From Shewanella mangrovisoli (GTDB lineage: Bacteria; Pseudomonadota; Gammaproteobacteria; Enterobacterales; Shewanellaceae): DNA of 64,000 nucleotides. Under the pieces are notes generated by a model. That model searched no databases and was not told where the DNA came from. It saw only the letters and a program-made list of their open reading frames with translations. The position numbers were made by a program, and so were the translations under genes. Below are positions 46,423 to 57,723 of the stretch, piece after piece (the stretch's first letter is position 1; each line of letters opens with the position of its first letter). The stretch is from NCBI RefSeq assembly GCF_019457635.1, contig NZ_CP080412.1, positions 806,001-870,000 of the forward strand, in the 5' to 3' direction.

Positions 46423-48852
46423 ATGATCAAAGACCCTCATTTCGAGCGTGAACAGGATAAGTACGAAAACCCTATCCCAAGTCGTGAGTATATTATCGAG
46501 TACTTACGTTCTCAAAAATCACCTATTACCCGTGACAGCATCGCTGTTGCACTGCAGATCCATGATGAAGAACAGTTAGAAGCCCTGCGTCGCCGTTTAC
46601 GGGCGATGGAGCGCGACGGTGAACTGGTATTTACCCGCGGTCAAAGCTATGGCTTACCTGAAAAAATGGATCTAATTTCCGGCACAGTCCTTGGGCACAG
46701 AGAAGGCTACGGCTTCTTTAAACCTGACGAAGGTGGCGACGATTTATTTATCTCAAATCGCGACATGCTGATGTATTTCCATGGCGATAAAGTACTGGCA
46801 CAAAAAGCCGGTATGGACCGTAAAGGCCGCCGCGAGGCCCGTATCGTCCGTTTGATCCAACCACGCAGTGCCGCCATTGTAGGGCGATTCCATGTCGACA
46901 GTGGCATGGCATTTGTGATTGCCGATGATAAGCGCATTACCCAAGAAATCTTAATCGCTACCGAAGATCGCAATGGCGCCCGTCAAGGCGATGTGGTCGT
47001 GGTCGAATTAACCCGTCGTCCGGGCCGATTCGTGAAAGCTGCTGGTAAAATTACTGAAGTGCTCGGCAAGCAAATGGCACCGGGAATGGAAATCGAAATT
47101 GCCCTGCGTAATTACGATTTACCCCACACTTGGTCGGCTGTGATTGAGAAAAAACTGCGCCGGATCCCCGATGAAGTGACTGAAGCCGATAAGGTTGGCC
47201 GCGTCGATCTGCGTGCTCTGCCCTTAGTGACCATCGATGGCGAGGATGCCCGTGACTTTGACGATGCGGTATACGCCGAAGTTAAGCCTAGTGGTGGATG
47301 GCGTCTGTGGGTGGCGATTGCGGATGTGAGCTACTACGTGCGTACCGATTCGGCCTTAGATACCGAAGCCCGTGCCCGTGGTAACTCGGTATACTTCCCA
47401 TCGCAAGTGATCCCTATGCTGCCGGAGAAAATCTCTAACGGCCTGTGCTCGCTCAATCCCCATGTCGACCGCCTGTGTATGGTCGCTGAGATGACGATTT
47501 CGGCACGCGGTAAGCTGTCGGGTTATAAGTTTTATCCTGCGGTGATGCATTCACATGCGCGCTTCACTTACACCCAAGTGGCTGCCATGCTCGAAGGCGG
47601 ACCGATTGCGTCTGAGCATGAAGCGCTATTCCCGCATCTTCAATGTTTGCAGTCGCTTTATTTGGCGCTCGATGAACAGCGCGCCGAGCGTGGGGCGATT
47701 GCCTTTGAGACCCTAGAAACGCAGTTTATTTTTAACGACCAGCGCAAGATCGATAAGATTGTGCCAAGAGCGCGTAATCAAGCTCATAAAATCATTGAAG
47801 AATGTATGATTTTAGCCAACGTGTCGGCTGCTAAGTTTGTGAAAAAGCACAAGGGTGAAATCCTCTATCGCGTGCATGAGTCGCCTTCTGAGCAGAAATT
47901 GGCAAACTTTAAAGAGTTTTTGGCCGAACGTGGTTTAAGCATGGGCGGCGGTCTCGAGCCAACCCCTGCGGATTACCAGAATGTGATGCTGCAAATCGCC
48001 GATAGGCCCGATGCCGAGCTTATCCAAGTGATGTTGCTGCGCTCAATGCGCCAAGCTATCTACACACCTGATAACGAAGGCCACTTTGGTTTAGCACTCG
48101 AAGAATATGCGCACTTTACATCGCCAATTCGCCGTTATCCTGACTTAGTGCTGCACCGCGTGATCCGCTATTTATTGGCGAAGGAAAAAGGCGAAGCCAA
48201 TGAGAAGTGGACATCCGATGGTGGCTACCATTATCAACTCGATGAGTTAGATCTCTTAGGCGAAGAATGTTCGAACACCGAGCGCCGTGCCGATGAAGCC
48301 ACTCGCGATGTAAGCGACTGGTTGAAATGTGAATTTATGCAGGACCATGTGGGTGACACCTTCGAGGCGGTGATTGCCTCTGTCACTAACTTTGGTTTAT
48401 TTGTTCGCTTAAATGACTTATTTATCGATGGCTTAGTGCATATTTCTAGCCTAGGAAGCGATTATTACCAGTTCGATCCTATGCGTCAGCGTTTGATTGG
48501 TGAGCATACGGGTCAAATCTATCAAGTGGGTGACCCCGTCACGGTAAAAGTGGCCGCAGTAAACTTGGATGATAGACAGATTGATTTAGTCATGCTTGGC
48601 GACAGCGGAAAAGGCGGTCGCCGTAAGTCTGCGCCGAGTCGAGAAAAACCGATGACAGCGCGTGAGCGGGTTAACCGTGAAGGCGCCAAAATGGCTAAGG
48701 CAGCTAAATCGACAGGTGCGAAATCGAAAGCCGGTTCGGATAAAGCTGGGGCGAGTAAGTCCAAGTCTAAAGCAGGCGCTAAGCCTAAGAAAAGCGTAAA
48801 AAATTCGGCGAAAAAGCCAAAGGCCGCGAAGCGGAGCACGAGAAAGAAGTAA
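46423..48852 (+). CDS. rnr: Ribonuclease R
   Basis: 809 residues: an N-terminal winged helix (about 20-85), two cold-shock domains, the RNB catalytic domain with [10 protein letters not shown] holding the metal-binding aspartates, an S1 domain (about 640-725) and a Lys/Ala/Ser-rich basic tail (about 730-809). A 3'-to-5' exonuclease able to degrade structured RNA in RNA and ribosome quality control. It ends exactly where rlmB starts, so the two are coupled. Confidence 0.97.
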   Translation: MIKDPHFEREQDKYENPIPSREYIIEYLRSQKSPITRDSIAVALQIHDEEQLEALRRRLRAMERDGELVFTRGQSYGLPEKMDLISGTVLGHREGYGFFKPDEGGDDLFISNRDMLMYFHGDKVLAQKAGMDRKGRREARIVRLIQPRSAAIVGRFHVDSGMAFVIADDKRITQEILIATEDRNGARQGDVVVVELTRRPGRFVKAAGKITEVLGKQMAPGMEIEIALRNYDLPHTWSAVIEKKLRRIPDEVTEADKVGRVDLRALPLVTIDGEDARDFDDAVYAEVKPSGGWRLWVAIADVSYYVRTDSALDTEARARGNSVYFPSQVIPMLPEKISNGLCSLNPHVDRLCMVAEMTISARGKLSGYKFYPAVMHSHARFTYTQVAAMLEGGPIASEHEALFPHLQCLQSLYLALDEQRAERGAIAFETLETQFIFNDQRKIDKIVPRARNQAHKIIEECMILANVSAAKFVKKHKGEILYRVHESPSEQKLANFKEFLAERGLSMGGGLEPTPADYQNVMLQIADRPDAELIQVMLLRSMRQAIYTPDNEGHFGLALEEYAHFTSPIRRYPDLVLHRVIRYLLAKEKGEANEKWTSDGGYHYQLDELDLLGEECSNTERRADEATRDVSDWLKCEFMQDHVGDTFEAVIASVTNFGLFVRLNDLFIDGLVHISSLGSDYYQFDPMRQRLIGEHTGQIYQVGDPVTVKVAAVNLDDRQIDLVMLGDSGKGGRRKSAPSREKPMTARERVNREGAKMAKAAKSTGAKSKAGSDKAGASKSKSKAGAKPKKSVKNSAKKPKAAKRSTRKK

Positions 48853-49593
48853 ATGAAGAAACAAGATATTATTTTTGGGATCCACGCGGTTGAAGCGCTG
48901 TTAAAACACAGCCCAGAGCGCATTATTGAACTTTGGCTGTTGCAGGGCCGTGAAGATGAGCGTTTAACGCCGCTGATCCGCCAGGCTAAAGCCTTTGGCA
49001 CTAGCATCCAAGTGACCTCACGCAAAGTGTTGGACGATAAAGCCGAGAGTGCACAGCATCAAGGTATCGTTGCCCGTGTTAAAGCGGCAAAAATCCTTGG
49101 TGAGCATGACTTAGATGAGTTGTTAGCTAAGACTGACTTACCGTTTTTTTTGATTTTAGATGGTGTTACCGATCCGCATAACCTAGGTGCTTGCTTACGT
49201 AACGCCGATGCCGCGGGTGTGCAGGGCATTATTGTGCCGAAGGACAATTCCGTAGGCTTAACCGCTGTGGTGAGTAAAGTGGCCTGCGGCGCCGCCGAAA
49301 CTGTGCCCTTATTCCAAGTGACTAACCTTGCGCGTACCATGCGTCATCTGCAGGAAAAGGGCGTGTGGATTGTTGGCACGGCGGGCGAAGCGGATTGCGA
49401 GCTATATCAAGCCGATCTTAAAGGACCGCTGGCGATTGCGATGGGCGCCGAAGGTAAAGGCTTACGCCGCCTAAGTCGTGAATGTTGCGATACCTTGGTC
49501 TCGATTCCGATGGCGGGGAGCGTTTCTAGCTTAAACGTGTCGGTCGCAACGGGTATCTGCCTCTTCGAAGCCGTGCGTCAACGCCGTAGCTAA
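48853..49593 (+). CDS. rlmB: 23S rRNA (guanosine-2'-O-)-methyltransferase RlmB
   Basis: 246 residues of the SpoU/TrmH type. An N-terminal substrate-binding domain (about 1-75) is followed by the SPOUT knot with [31 protein letters not shown] and [19 protein letters not shown]. It methylates G2251 of 23S rRNA (E. coli numbering). No gap to rnr. Confidence 0.96.
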   Translation: MKKQDIIFGIHAVEALLKHSPERIIELWLLQGREDERLTPLIRQAKAFGTSIQVTSRKVLDDKAESAQHQGIVARVKAAKILGEHDLDELLAKTDLPFFLILDGVTDPHNLGACLRNADAAGVQGIIVPKDNSVGLTAVVSKVACGAAETVPLFQVTNLARTMRHLQEKGVWIVGTAGEADCELYQADLKGPLAIAMGAEGKGLRRLSRECCDTLVSIPMAGSVSSLNVSVATGICLFEAVRQRRS

Positions 49594-49608
49594 TCGATAG
49601 CTTTCAAT

Positions 49609-49640
49609 AAAAAAAAGACGGGCTAGCCCGTCTTTTTTTT
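49609..49640. terminator. Bidirectional terminator after rlmB
   Basis: Perfect palindrome GACGGGCTAGCCCGTC (49617-49632) flanked by A and T runs; shared with the convergent MFS gene. Confidence 0.93.
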
Positions 49641-49666
49641 ATTGTCTCGAATAACTGAAATCTCAC

Positions 49667-51088
49667 TTAAGCGGTTTTCACCGCATCGAGATCTGACTCT
49701 TCTAGATCGTTTGTTTCTGCCTCAATAAAAGTTGGCTCTGGATTAACGTCAAACTCGAATGTCAGCTGTTGTTCGCTGTCAGTGTCATCTTCGAGGGCAT
49801 CGGCACCTAAATCGTCTTCATCGTCGCTGGGCGTGGGGGTCATTTGCTCCTGCACCGATTCAACATCAACCCTCGGGTCGAGGGCGGCCGCGAGCGGAGA
49901 TGAGACTAAATCACCGGTTGCCATGATGTAGTCTTGAGTCACATTAGTTTCGGCCTTTTGTTGTGAATGAACATAACGTAGGCGTAAAAATAGAATTAAG
50001 GTACAGGCCGACATAAAGCCATAGAGCATGCTATTGCCGAGCCATTGCATAAGGGTTGAGGCGATAAGCGGGCCGATACTCGCGCCAAGGCCAAAGGTCA
50101 GTAATATGGTGGCCGACAGACCGACCCTTTCACTCTGCTCGACACGGGAGTTGGCCAGTGCCGTCGCTAAGGGATAGAAGGTAAAGCCAAGAATACCGAA
50201 CAGAAACGTCATCACCAGTGAGAGTGTGGGATGGTAAGGCGTGAGGGCGATAGCTAAGGCTAAGATCCCAAGCAGTACGCAGTTAATGCGGATAAGTCGA
50301 CTGCGGGACATGATGTCGGATAACTTCCCCATAGGCCATTGTGCCAGCAGACCCGCGAGAATGCTGGCCGTCATATAGGTGGCGACTTTCTCGGGCGGTA
50401 AACCTAAGTTACTGGCATAAGCGGGTGCCAAGCCGTAAAAGGAGCCGACAATCATGCTGCCTATGGCGATGGTCGTCAGTGCTTGCGGGGCTTTTCGCCA
50501 ATAGTGGGCGATTTTTAAGGGCGCGGGCACCAGTGGCGCCGGGTGAATACGGCGAGTCAAGGAAATGGGAACAATACACAGGGCAAAACAGATGGCGATC
50601 AGTAATAGTGGCTCTAAGCCGAGTTCAGGATAGAGGCTGATGGCACCTTGACCCAATATTAAACCGAAGTACGAGACTATCATGTAGCTGGCAAACACTG
50701 TGCCGCGTTGGCTGCTTTCGGCCTGCTCATTGAGCCAGCTTTCGAGCACCATGTATTGGCACATCATGCCCATACCGACGATAAGCCTTAAGAGGATCCA
50801 AACCGCTAGCTCATCCACTAAGGCGTGGCCGAGGGCGGAGGCGGCGACTATCCCGGCACTGGCGACAAAGGCGCGAATATGCCCAACTTGAGCAATCAAA
50901 CGGTGGCCAATCTTAGAACCCGCCACTAGGCCGATGTAATAGGCCGACATCATGCCGCCTATCCACAGCTGTGGAACATGCATCACCGACAGGCGTAGGC
51001 CTAAATAGGTGGTGAGTAAACCGCCTGCCAACACAGTTAATAGAGTCGTGCTATATAAAGAGGCGAAAGTGCGTAGCGGGTTTGCCAT
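49667..51088 (-). CDS. MFS transporter (YcaD-like) with acidic C-terminal tail
   Basis: 473 residues. Twelve hydrophobic segments up to about residue 385, with GSKIGHRLIAQVGHIRAF as the loop 2-3 motif and MVLESWLNEQ typical of YcaD-type carriers. A tail of about 85 residues after the last helix is very acidic (DDEDDLGADALEDDTDSEQQ) and is not usual for the family. The substrate is unknown. Single gene, convergent with rlmB. Confidence 0.83.
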   Translation of the reverse strand: MANPLRTFASLYSTTLLTVLAGGLLTTYLGLRLSVMHVPQLWIGGMMSAYYIGLVAGSKIGHRLIAQVGHIRAFVASAGIVAASALGHALVDELAVWILLRLIVGMGMMCQYMVLESWLNEQAESSQRGTVFASYMIVSYFGLILGQGAISLYPELGLEPLLLIAICFALCIVPISLTRRIHPAPLVPAPLKIAHYWRKAPQALTTIAIGSMIVGSFYGLAPAYASNLGLPPEKVATYMTASILAGLLAQWPMGKLSDIMSRSRLIRINCVLLGILALAIALTPYHPTLSLVMTFLFGILGFTFYPLATALANSRVEQSERVGLSATILLTFGLGASIGPLIASTLMQWLGNSMLYGFMSACTLILFLRLRYVHSQQKAETNVTQDYIMATGDLVSSPLAAALDPRVDVESVQEQMTPTPSDDEDDLGADALEDDTDSEQQLTFEFDVNPEPTFIEAETNDLEESDLDAVKTA

Positions 51089-51269
51089 TAACTACTCCTT
51101 GTATGGTTGCAGGGAGAGTATATCAGGAGTTGGTGTGTATTCCGTGTTGCAAAATGTTGGGATTTAATGACTGACTTATCATTTTTGTGTGTGAGTCACT
51201 CAATGCGACTGAAATGGGATTTGGCTGAGAGGGTGAACCTCGTTTCAGCCAAACCACTGGGTATCACGA

Positions 51270-52025
51270 TTATCTAAAGGTGTAGAGCAGGTTAAAGGTG
51301 GTGACTGTGTCTGTCTGCTTACTGCCCTCGGGTACCACTTCGGTGTACTTAACGTTCATGCCGATTTTAAATGCCCAGTCCTGAAACACTAAATTCTTGT
51401 AGTTCATGTCGAGGGTGAGGGTATTGTTATTCTCACCCACTTCGGCGGTGAGATCGGCATTGATGCTGGTGTATTCCTGCAATTTTTGCGAAAACTTTGC
51501 CGCAGTACGTAAAATCACATCCTTTTCGGCGGCGGGATCGGGCTCAGCGACCGATTCCGCTGGCAGGTTGTATCGATAACCCGGGCCGACTTCGAGGCTG
51601 AGTTTAGTCTTATAGGTACTGATGGCATTAAAACCATAACCCGAAGAAAGGGTTGAGATTTGGGTATAACTACCGAACTGGTCCCAGGTAAAGTCGCCAC
51701 GGCCAAAGATATAACCCTTGGTGAGTTTATAGTTGCTCTGCAGTTGGAGTTCGTACTTCTCTGAAGTGGTTTTGTTTTTCTCTGAAGCAAAATACGCTTT
51801 TAGCGTGGCTTCTTGCTTCGTTTGTTTGGCATCGTAAATCAGCTGGGTGCGACCATTAAAACTGCTCGACTCGGTGTTGCCCGTGTTCAACTGTAAGCCG
51901 GCTTCGACTTCTGCTGTAAAATCGCTTGGCGGCTCCTGATAATCGGGAGGTACAAGCGCAAGTGCCGGAAAAGATAGGCAAAACAAACTTAAAGGGGCGA
52001 TAACTTTTAGCATTGCTCGTAACAT
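51270..52025 (-). CDS. DUF481 family outer-membrane protein
   Basis: 251 residues, signal peptide cut after PALA (about 23). VEAGLQLNTGNTESSSFNGR, alternating beta-strand sequence and a final aromatic residue pattern (FNLLYTFR) fit a beta-barrel of the DUF481 (YdiY-like) family. The role in the outer membrane is not known; some relatives respond to salt or acid. A second in-frame ATG lies at 52013. Confidence 0.85.
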   Translation of the reverse strand: MLRAMLKVIAPLSLFCLSFPALALVPPDYQEPPSDFTAEVEAGLQLNTGNTESSSFNGRTQLIYDAKQTKQEATLKAYFASEKNKTTSEKYELQLQSNYKLTKGYIFGRGDFTWDQFGSYTQISTLSSGYGFNAISTYKTKLSLEVGPGYRYNLPAESVAEPDPAAEKDVILRTAAKFSQKLQEYTSINADLTAEVGENNNTLTLDMNYKNLVFQDWAFKIGMNVKYTEVVPEGSKQTDTVTTFNLLYTFR

Positions 52026-52237
52026 TAGTCAGGGTTCTTGAATGGCTGGTGTCTGATATCCGAATAGGGGTGAGGCGTCATCATACCCGTATTGAGAGGT
52101 GAGGCAAAGTTATTGCTTGAGTTTCGCGTCTGCTTTCTGTACTATCTCGCGCTCGAATCAGTCACTATTTTCGTTCCTTGCCTCCACTTGGTCTGACTGA
52201 GCCAATAACGAGGCTACATAACCGTAAGGAGCAATAA

Positions 52238-52633
52238 ATGCGTCATTACGAAATCGTATTTATGGTTCACCCAGATCAAAGTGAACAAGTACCAGGTATG
52301 ATTGAGCGTTACACCGGTGCAATCACCGAAGCTAACGGCAAAATCCACCGTTTAGAAGATTGGGGTCGTCGTCAACTGGCTTACCCAATCCAAGACCTGC
52401 ACAAAGCTCACTACGTTCTGATGAACGTTGAAGCACCAGCAGAGACGATTGAAGAGCTAGAAACTGCTTTCCGTTTCAACGACGCAGTTCTGCGTAACAT
52501 GGTAATGCGTACTAAAGTTGCCGTTACTGAAGCATCTCCAATGGCGAAAGCTAAAGATGAGCGCGATTCACGTCGTGGCCCAGCTGGCGACCGCTCATAT
52601 GATGAAGCTAACGCTGAAGAAATCGCTGAGTAA
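52238..52633 (+). CDS. rpsF: 30S ribosomal protein S6
   Basis: 131 residues. [19 protein letters not shown] at the start and [19 protein letters not shown] are typical; the acidic C-terminal tail is the part that receives extra glutamates in E. coli. AAGGAG lies upstream. First gene of rpsF-priB-rpsR-rplI. Confidence 0.98.
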   Translation: MRHYEIVFMVHPDQSEQVPGMIERYTGAITEANGKIHRLEDWGRRQLAYPIQDLHKAHYVLMNVEAPAETIEELETAFRFNDAVLRNMVMRTKVAVTEASPMAKAKDERDSRRGPAGDRSYDEANAEEIAE

Positions 52634-52641
52634 GTTTATCT

Positions 52642-53186
<545 letters not shown>

Positions 53187-53222
53187 TTGCAGTATTCCTA
53201 ATCGAATATAGAGGATTTGATA

Positions 53223-53675
53223 ATGAACGTTATTCTGCTTGATAAAATCGCTAACCTGGGTAACCTGGGTGACCAAGTTGCAGTTAAAGCTGGTTACGCT
53301 CGTAACTACCTGCTGCCACAAGGTAAAGCTGTTGTTGCTAACGAAAGCAACGTTAAAGTATTTGAAGCTCGTCGCGCTGAATTAGAAGCTAAATTAGCTG
53401 CTGATCTGGCTGCTGCTAACCAACGTGCTGAGAAAATCGCTGCTCTGGAAGCTGTTGTTATCGCTTCTAAAGCTGGTGATGAAGGCAAACTGTTTGGTTC
53501 AGTTGGCACTCGTGACATCGCTGATGCAGTAACTGCTGCTGGCGTTGAACTGGCTAAAGCTGAAGTTCGTTTACCATTAGGCGCTCTGCGTACTACTGGC
53601 GACTTCGAAGTTGAAGTTCAGTTACACACTGAAGTTAAAGCTGTTGTTAAAGTATCTGTTGTTGCAGAAGCTTAA
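53223..53675 (+). CDS. rplI: 50S ribosomal protein L9
   Basis: 150 residues. The N-terminal domain [22 protein letters not shown], the long connecting helix (about 40-75) and a C-terminal domain are as in other L9 proteins. GAGGA lies upstream of the ATG at 53223; an ATG two codons earlier is less well spaced. Ends the operon at a terminator. Confidence 0.98.
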
Positions 53676-53694
53676 TTACCAACTGCTTTAAACT

Positions 53695-53723
53695 AAAAAA
53701 CACCGCTTCGGCGGTGTTTTTTT
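53695..53723 (+). terminator. Terminator after rplI
   Basis: Perfect stem AAAAAACACCGC / GCGGTGTTTTTT with a TTCG tetraloop (53695-53722). Confidence 0.95.
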
Positions 53724-53854
53724 ATGGGCGAATGTTGGATTTAAGGGCACTTACTCTTATTTGTCATTGCAGCTCAGCGATGGATGGAAGTGTCAGTCAT
53801 ATCCACATAATCTTCAGCGTTAAAGTTCATGCGTTCTAAAATAGAAGCCAAAAT

Positions 53855-53891
53855 AAAAGCCGCGTACAGCTTAACGCTGAGCGGCTTTTTT
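53855..53891. terminator. Terminator after the S46 peptidase gene (minus strand)
   Basis: AAAAGCCGC / GCGGCTTTT outer stem (53855-53863, 53881-53889) with an inner CAGC / GCTG stem; A and T runs lie on both sides. Confidence 0.82.
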
Positions 53892-53917
53892 CAGGACTGC
53901 TTAACTTGCTCTCGGGA

Positions 53918-56116
53918 TTAATTTCTCACTAACTCGAGTTCTTTAATTAAATTATCGGCGTGGTCGACTTCATCCATCATCCACAGGATATATCGAATAT
54001 CCACGTGTACGGCGCGGGTGATGGTGGGGTTGAAGAACCAGTCCTTGGTAATGGCTTCATAGGTGGAATCGAAGTTAAGACCGACGAGTTCGCCTTTACC
54101 GTTAAAGACGGGTGAGCCCGAGTTACCACCAGTGGTATCGACACTCGACAGGAAGTTAACTGGCACAGAGTTAAATTCTTCTGGCTTGTCTAAGCAAGAG
54201 AACAGACGGCAAATCCAGCCGCGTGGATCTTGGTAGACTGATTTCACTAAGTGATCGCCAAAACGCTGCTCATGGATTGCATCGAGCAGTTTTTTCGGAG
54301 CGTTATAAGGCTCAACGCCAGTGTGCTTAGCGACTATGCCATCGAGGCGGGTGAAGGGCTGTTTGTACAGCGCATCACGGGATTGATAACCATCGACCAT
54401 ACCGTAGCTGATACGTAGGGTACCGTTTGCATCGGGATACACTGGCCAGTTGTTGGCTTTGTAGTAGTTGATAACGGCAGCCATGTAGGCCGGGCGAGCG
54501 GTAGACAGTTTACCCGCCAGGATTTTTTCTGCCTTTTCCTGCGCCATATTAGTGTCGTACAACGCGACAGCGAGGCGGATAAAAGGATCGCTGCTGGTTT
54601 CAAAGGCTTTGGCATCGGCATCCATCCACGCCAGACGTTGCGCTTGGTCGGTTAGCGTCGTGAGTGAATACAGACCATCGAGTTTTGCTTCTAGGCTGAC
54701 GTTTTTATCGTCTAGATTCAGCATATTGTCTAAAGCAGCAACGCGATTAGGCTGCGACAAGTAGGCATTTAAATCTTGTAACCACAGGGTTTTATCAACT
54801 TTAACGTCAAAGCTGGAGTCGATACGCTTCAGGCGTGAGCTAAACATGGCAAGGTCACGCTCTTGGTAACCGATTTCACGCTCAGCATCGCTCTTTTGCT
54901 TTTCCTTGGCTAAGCGATAGAGGCTATTGGCCGCAGTGAGCAGTGTGCTTGATTGGGCGTTGGTGAAGTAATAATTGGTTTGGGTCTGCAGTTGCTGCTC
55001 GGCCAATAAGATTTCTAGCTCGCTGATAAGGTTTTGATTAAGGGCTGGGTTTTTCTTTAACCAAGCCAGAAAATCATCTTCGCGTTGCTGCTTAATACCG
55101 ACGATATCCGTGGCTTTAAAGCCAGCCAGCAGACCGTTGAGTTTCTTCATTCGGTTTGCCATTGACGCCATATTGCCCGCATATTTAATGGCGATGTCGG
55201 CATCTTCCTGACCCATGGCTTCGATAGTATCAATCTGTAATTGATAACGTTTTGCCTGAGTGGGATACAGCCAATCACTGGCAAATTTAAGCTCGCTGGT
55301 GAGGTTATAACGGCTAGTAGTGCCAGGGTAACCCGCCACAAACACGCCGTCGCCCGCTTTCACTCCATCGGCGTTCACCTTTAGGTAACTCTTTGGCGTG
55401 TAAGGAATGTTATCTTCGCTGTAGGCCGCGGGCTTGCCATCTTTACCTACATAGGCGCGCAGGAAGGCAAAATCGCCCGAGTGGCGTGGATACTCGTAGT
55501 TATCGATATCACCGCCGTAAGCGCCAACGCTTTCAGGTGGCGCGTATACTAAGCGCACATCGCGGATCATCAATTGCTTGATGAGGTAATATTCCAAACC
55601 ATTGTGGAAGCTGCGCACGTTACAGCGGTAGTTATCATCGGCCTCACAGCTTTTGATTAAGGCTTTGCTGTGGTTTTCAATCTCTTCGTAGCGTTTGAGC
55701 GGATCTTGACTTAGGTCTTTGGTGACATCGCTGGTGACATTGGTCACGGCTTCGGTGATGTATAAACGCTCGTTAGGGCCCGCCGACGGTTCTTTATCCA
55801 TCGAGGTGGCTAAAAAGCCCTGTTCGAGATAGTTATGTTCTTTCTTAGTGTTATATTGTATCGCCTTGTAGGCACAATGATGGTTTGTCACAACTAGCCC
55901 TTGGGGCGAGACAAAACTGGCGGTACAATAGCCCAGCCCGACAACGGCATTCATAGGATAACTGGTGAGATCGGCTAATTTGTCAGCGGGAATATCGATT
56001 CCACGCGCGCTGAGTTTGTCTGCAATTGAAGGCATTTGGTAAGGTTGCCATTGTCCTTCATCGGCTGTTGCTACGCCAGAGGTCAGTACTAAGGCTGCAA
56101 CCAATGCAATACGCAT
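53918..56116 (-). CDS. S46 family dipeptidyl-peptidase (DPP7/DPP11 type), secreted
   Basis: 732 residues with a signal peptide cut after TADE or ATA (about 18). It has the split trypsin-like domain of the family: His in VVTNHHCA (79-80), Asp in GGDIDNYEYPRHSGDF, and the nucleophile Ser666 in TTGGNSGSPV, with a long helical insertion between. It removes dipeptides from peptide N-termini in the periplasm. The residue 18 positions after the nucleophile sets S1 specificity (Arg in DPP11 for acidic residues, Gly in DPP7); here it is Ser684 (GLNFDSTYEA), so the preference cannot be assigned. Single gene between rplI and dnaB. Confidence 0.93.
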   Translation of the reverse strand: MRIALVAALVLTSGVATADEGQWQPYQMPSIADKLSARGIDIPADKLADLTSYPMNAVVGLGYCTASFVSPQGLVVTNHHCAYKAIQYNTKKEHNYLEQGFLATSMDKEPSAGPNERLYITEAVTNVTSDVTKDLSQDPLKRYEEIENHSKALIKSCEADDNYRCNVRSFHNGLEYYLIKQLMIRDVRLVYAPPESVGAYGGDIDNYEYPRHSGDFAFLRAYVGKDGKPAAYSEDNIPYTPKSYLKVNADGVKAGDGVFVAGYPGTTSRYNLTSELKFASDWLYPTQAKRYQLQIDTIEAMGQEDADIAIKYAGNMASMANRMKKLNGLLAGFKATDIVGIKQQREDDFLAWLKKNPALNQNLISELEILLAEQQLQTQTNYYFTNAQSSTLLTAANSLYRLAKEKQKSDAEREIGYQERDLAMFSSRLKRIDSSFDVKVDKTLWLQDLNAYLSQPNRVAALDNMLNLDDKNVSLEAKLDGLYSLTTLTDQAQRLAWMDADAKAFETSSDPFIRLAVALYDTNMAQEKAEKILAGKLSTARPAYMAAVINYYKANNWPVYPDANGTLRISYGMVDGYQSRDALYKQPFTRLDGIVAKHTGVEPYNAPKKLLDAIHEQRFGDHLVKSVYQDPRGWICRLFSCLDKPEEFNSVPVNFLSSVDTTGGNSGSPVFNGKGELVGLNFDSTYEAITKDWFFNPTITRAVHVDIRYILWMMDEVDHADNLIKELELVRN

Positions 56117-56241
56117 GTTCTTTCCTTATTTTTAGTTAGAGTGTCCGTTGGAATGAGGTAACAGGCGAATGTAAACGGCCTGTTTGCTTGACGCGGGTTT
56201 TATATCATATTTTGTTAAGTTGTTGGAAATCGGGAGTGTTA

Positions 56242-57648
56242 ATGTCACAACAAGGTGCGTTTAAACCTAAGAATAAGCCGACAGATGTGCAGGTCGATAG
56301 CTTAAAGCTGCCGCCGCATTCGATAGAGGCTGAACAATCGGTCTTAGGTGGCCTAATGTTAGACGCCGACGCTTGGGATAAAGTGGCCGAGACTGTGGTG
56401 AAAGAGGATTTTTATTCCCGCTCGCACCGAATGATTTTTGCAGCCATGCACCGTTTGGTCGAAAGTGGTCAACCCATCGACTTAATTACGGTTTCTGAAC
56501 AGCTTGAAGTTGAAAATCAGCTTGAAGAAGCGGGCGGCTTTGCCTATTTAGGCGAGATTGCCAAAAACACCCCGAGCGCGGGTAACATTGTTTCCTACGC
56601 CGAGATCGTGCGCGAGCGCGCCGTGGTGCGGGAGATGATCCGTGTCGCCCATGAGATTGCCGATGCGGGTTACAATCCCGAAGGGCGTGATTCCAGCGCC
56701 TTGCTCGACTTGGCCGAGAGTAAAGTCTTTAAGATTGCCGAGCAGCGCACAAATGCCAACGAAGGTCCCGAAGGCATTAAAACCATTCTCGAAAAAACCG
56801 TCGATAAGATTGAGCAGCTCTACAACAATCCACACAACGGTGTGACTGGGGTGTCGAGCGGCTTTAGCGATCTTGACCGCATGACAGCGGGCTTCCAATC
56901 CGGCGACTTGATCATCGTCGCGGCGCGTCCTTCTATGGGTAAAACCACCTTCGCGATGAACCTGTGTGAACAGGCGGCGATGAATGAAGACAAGCCTGTG
57001 CTGATTTTCAGTCTCGAGATGCCCTCGGAACAGATCATGATGCGTATGTTGGCCTCCTTGGGCCGCGTCGACCAAACCAAAATCCGTACTGGACAACTCG
57101 ATGATGAGGATTGGGCGCGGGTATCCTCGACCATGGGGATTATGCTCGAGCAGGGCAAGATGTATATCGACGACGGTTCAGGCTTAACGCCGACCGAAGT
57201 ACGCAGCCGTGCCCGCCGTATTGCCCGTGAGTATGGCGGGTTGTCGATGATCATGGTCGACTACTTGCAGCTGATGCAAGTGCCGGCCTTATCGGACAAC
57301 CGTACCCTAGAAATTGCCGAAATCTCTCGCTCTCTCAAGGCATTGGCTAAAGAGTTAGAGATCCCCGTGATTGCACTGTCCCAGCTTAACCGCTCGCTCG
57401 AACAACGTGCCGATAAGCGCCCAGTAAACTCGGACTTACGTGAATCGGGTTCTATTGAGCAGGATGCGGACCTCATCATGTTTATTTACCGTGATGAGGT
57501 GTATAACAACGATTCTCCCGATAAGGGCACCGCAGAAATCATTATCGGTAAGCAGCGTAACGGCCCCATTGGACGTGTGCGCTTGACCTTCCAAGGCCAG
57601 TTTTCCCGTTTTGATAATTACGCTGGCCCGCAGTTTGAAGAAGATTAA
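56242..57648 (+). CDS. dnaB: Replicative DNA helicase DnaB
   Basis: 468 residues. The N-terminal primase-interacting domain (about 25-130) starts at KLPPHSIEAEQSVLGGLMLD. The RecA-like helicase domain has RPSMGKTT (Walker A), FSLEMPSEQIMMRML, IMVDYLQLM (Walker B) and SDLRESGSIEQDAD. No intein is present. The ATG at 56242 has GGGAG five bases upstream; 18 open codons before it are disregarded. Confidence 0.97.
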   Translation: MSQQGAFKPKNKPTDVQVDSLKLPPHSIEAEQSVLGGLMLDADAWDKVAETVVKEDFYSRSHRMIFAAMHRLVESGQPIDLITVSEQLEVENQLEEAGGFAYLGEIAKNTPSAGNIVSYAEIVRERAVVREMIRVAHEIADAGYNPEGRDSSALLDLAESKVFKIAEQRTNANEGPEGIKTILEKTVDKIEQLYNNPHNGVTGVSSGFSDLDRMTAGFQSGDLIIVAARPSMGKTTFAMNLCEQAAMNEDKPVLIFSLEMPSEQIMMRMLASLGRVDQTKIRTGQLDDEDWARVSSTMGIMLEQGKMYIDDGSGLTPTEVRSRARRIAREYGGLSMIMVDYLQLMQVPALSDNRTLEIAEISRSLKALAKELEIPVIALSQLNRSLEQRADKRPVNSDLRESGSIEQDADLIMFIYRDEVYNNDSPDKGTAEIIIGKQRNGPIGRVRLTFQGQFSRFDNYAGPQFEED

Positions 57649-57723
57649 TTGCTGGTGTTAGAAGCTAAGCACTGCTTATATATTCTTTTTATTTCCTGAC
57701 TTTTCAAATAGACAAGGCAAATT

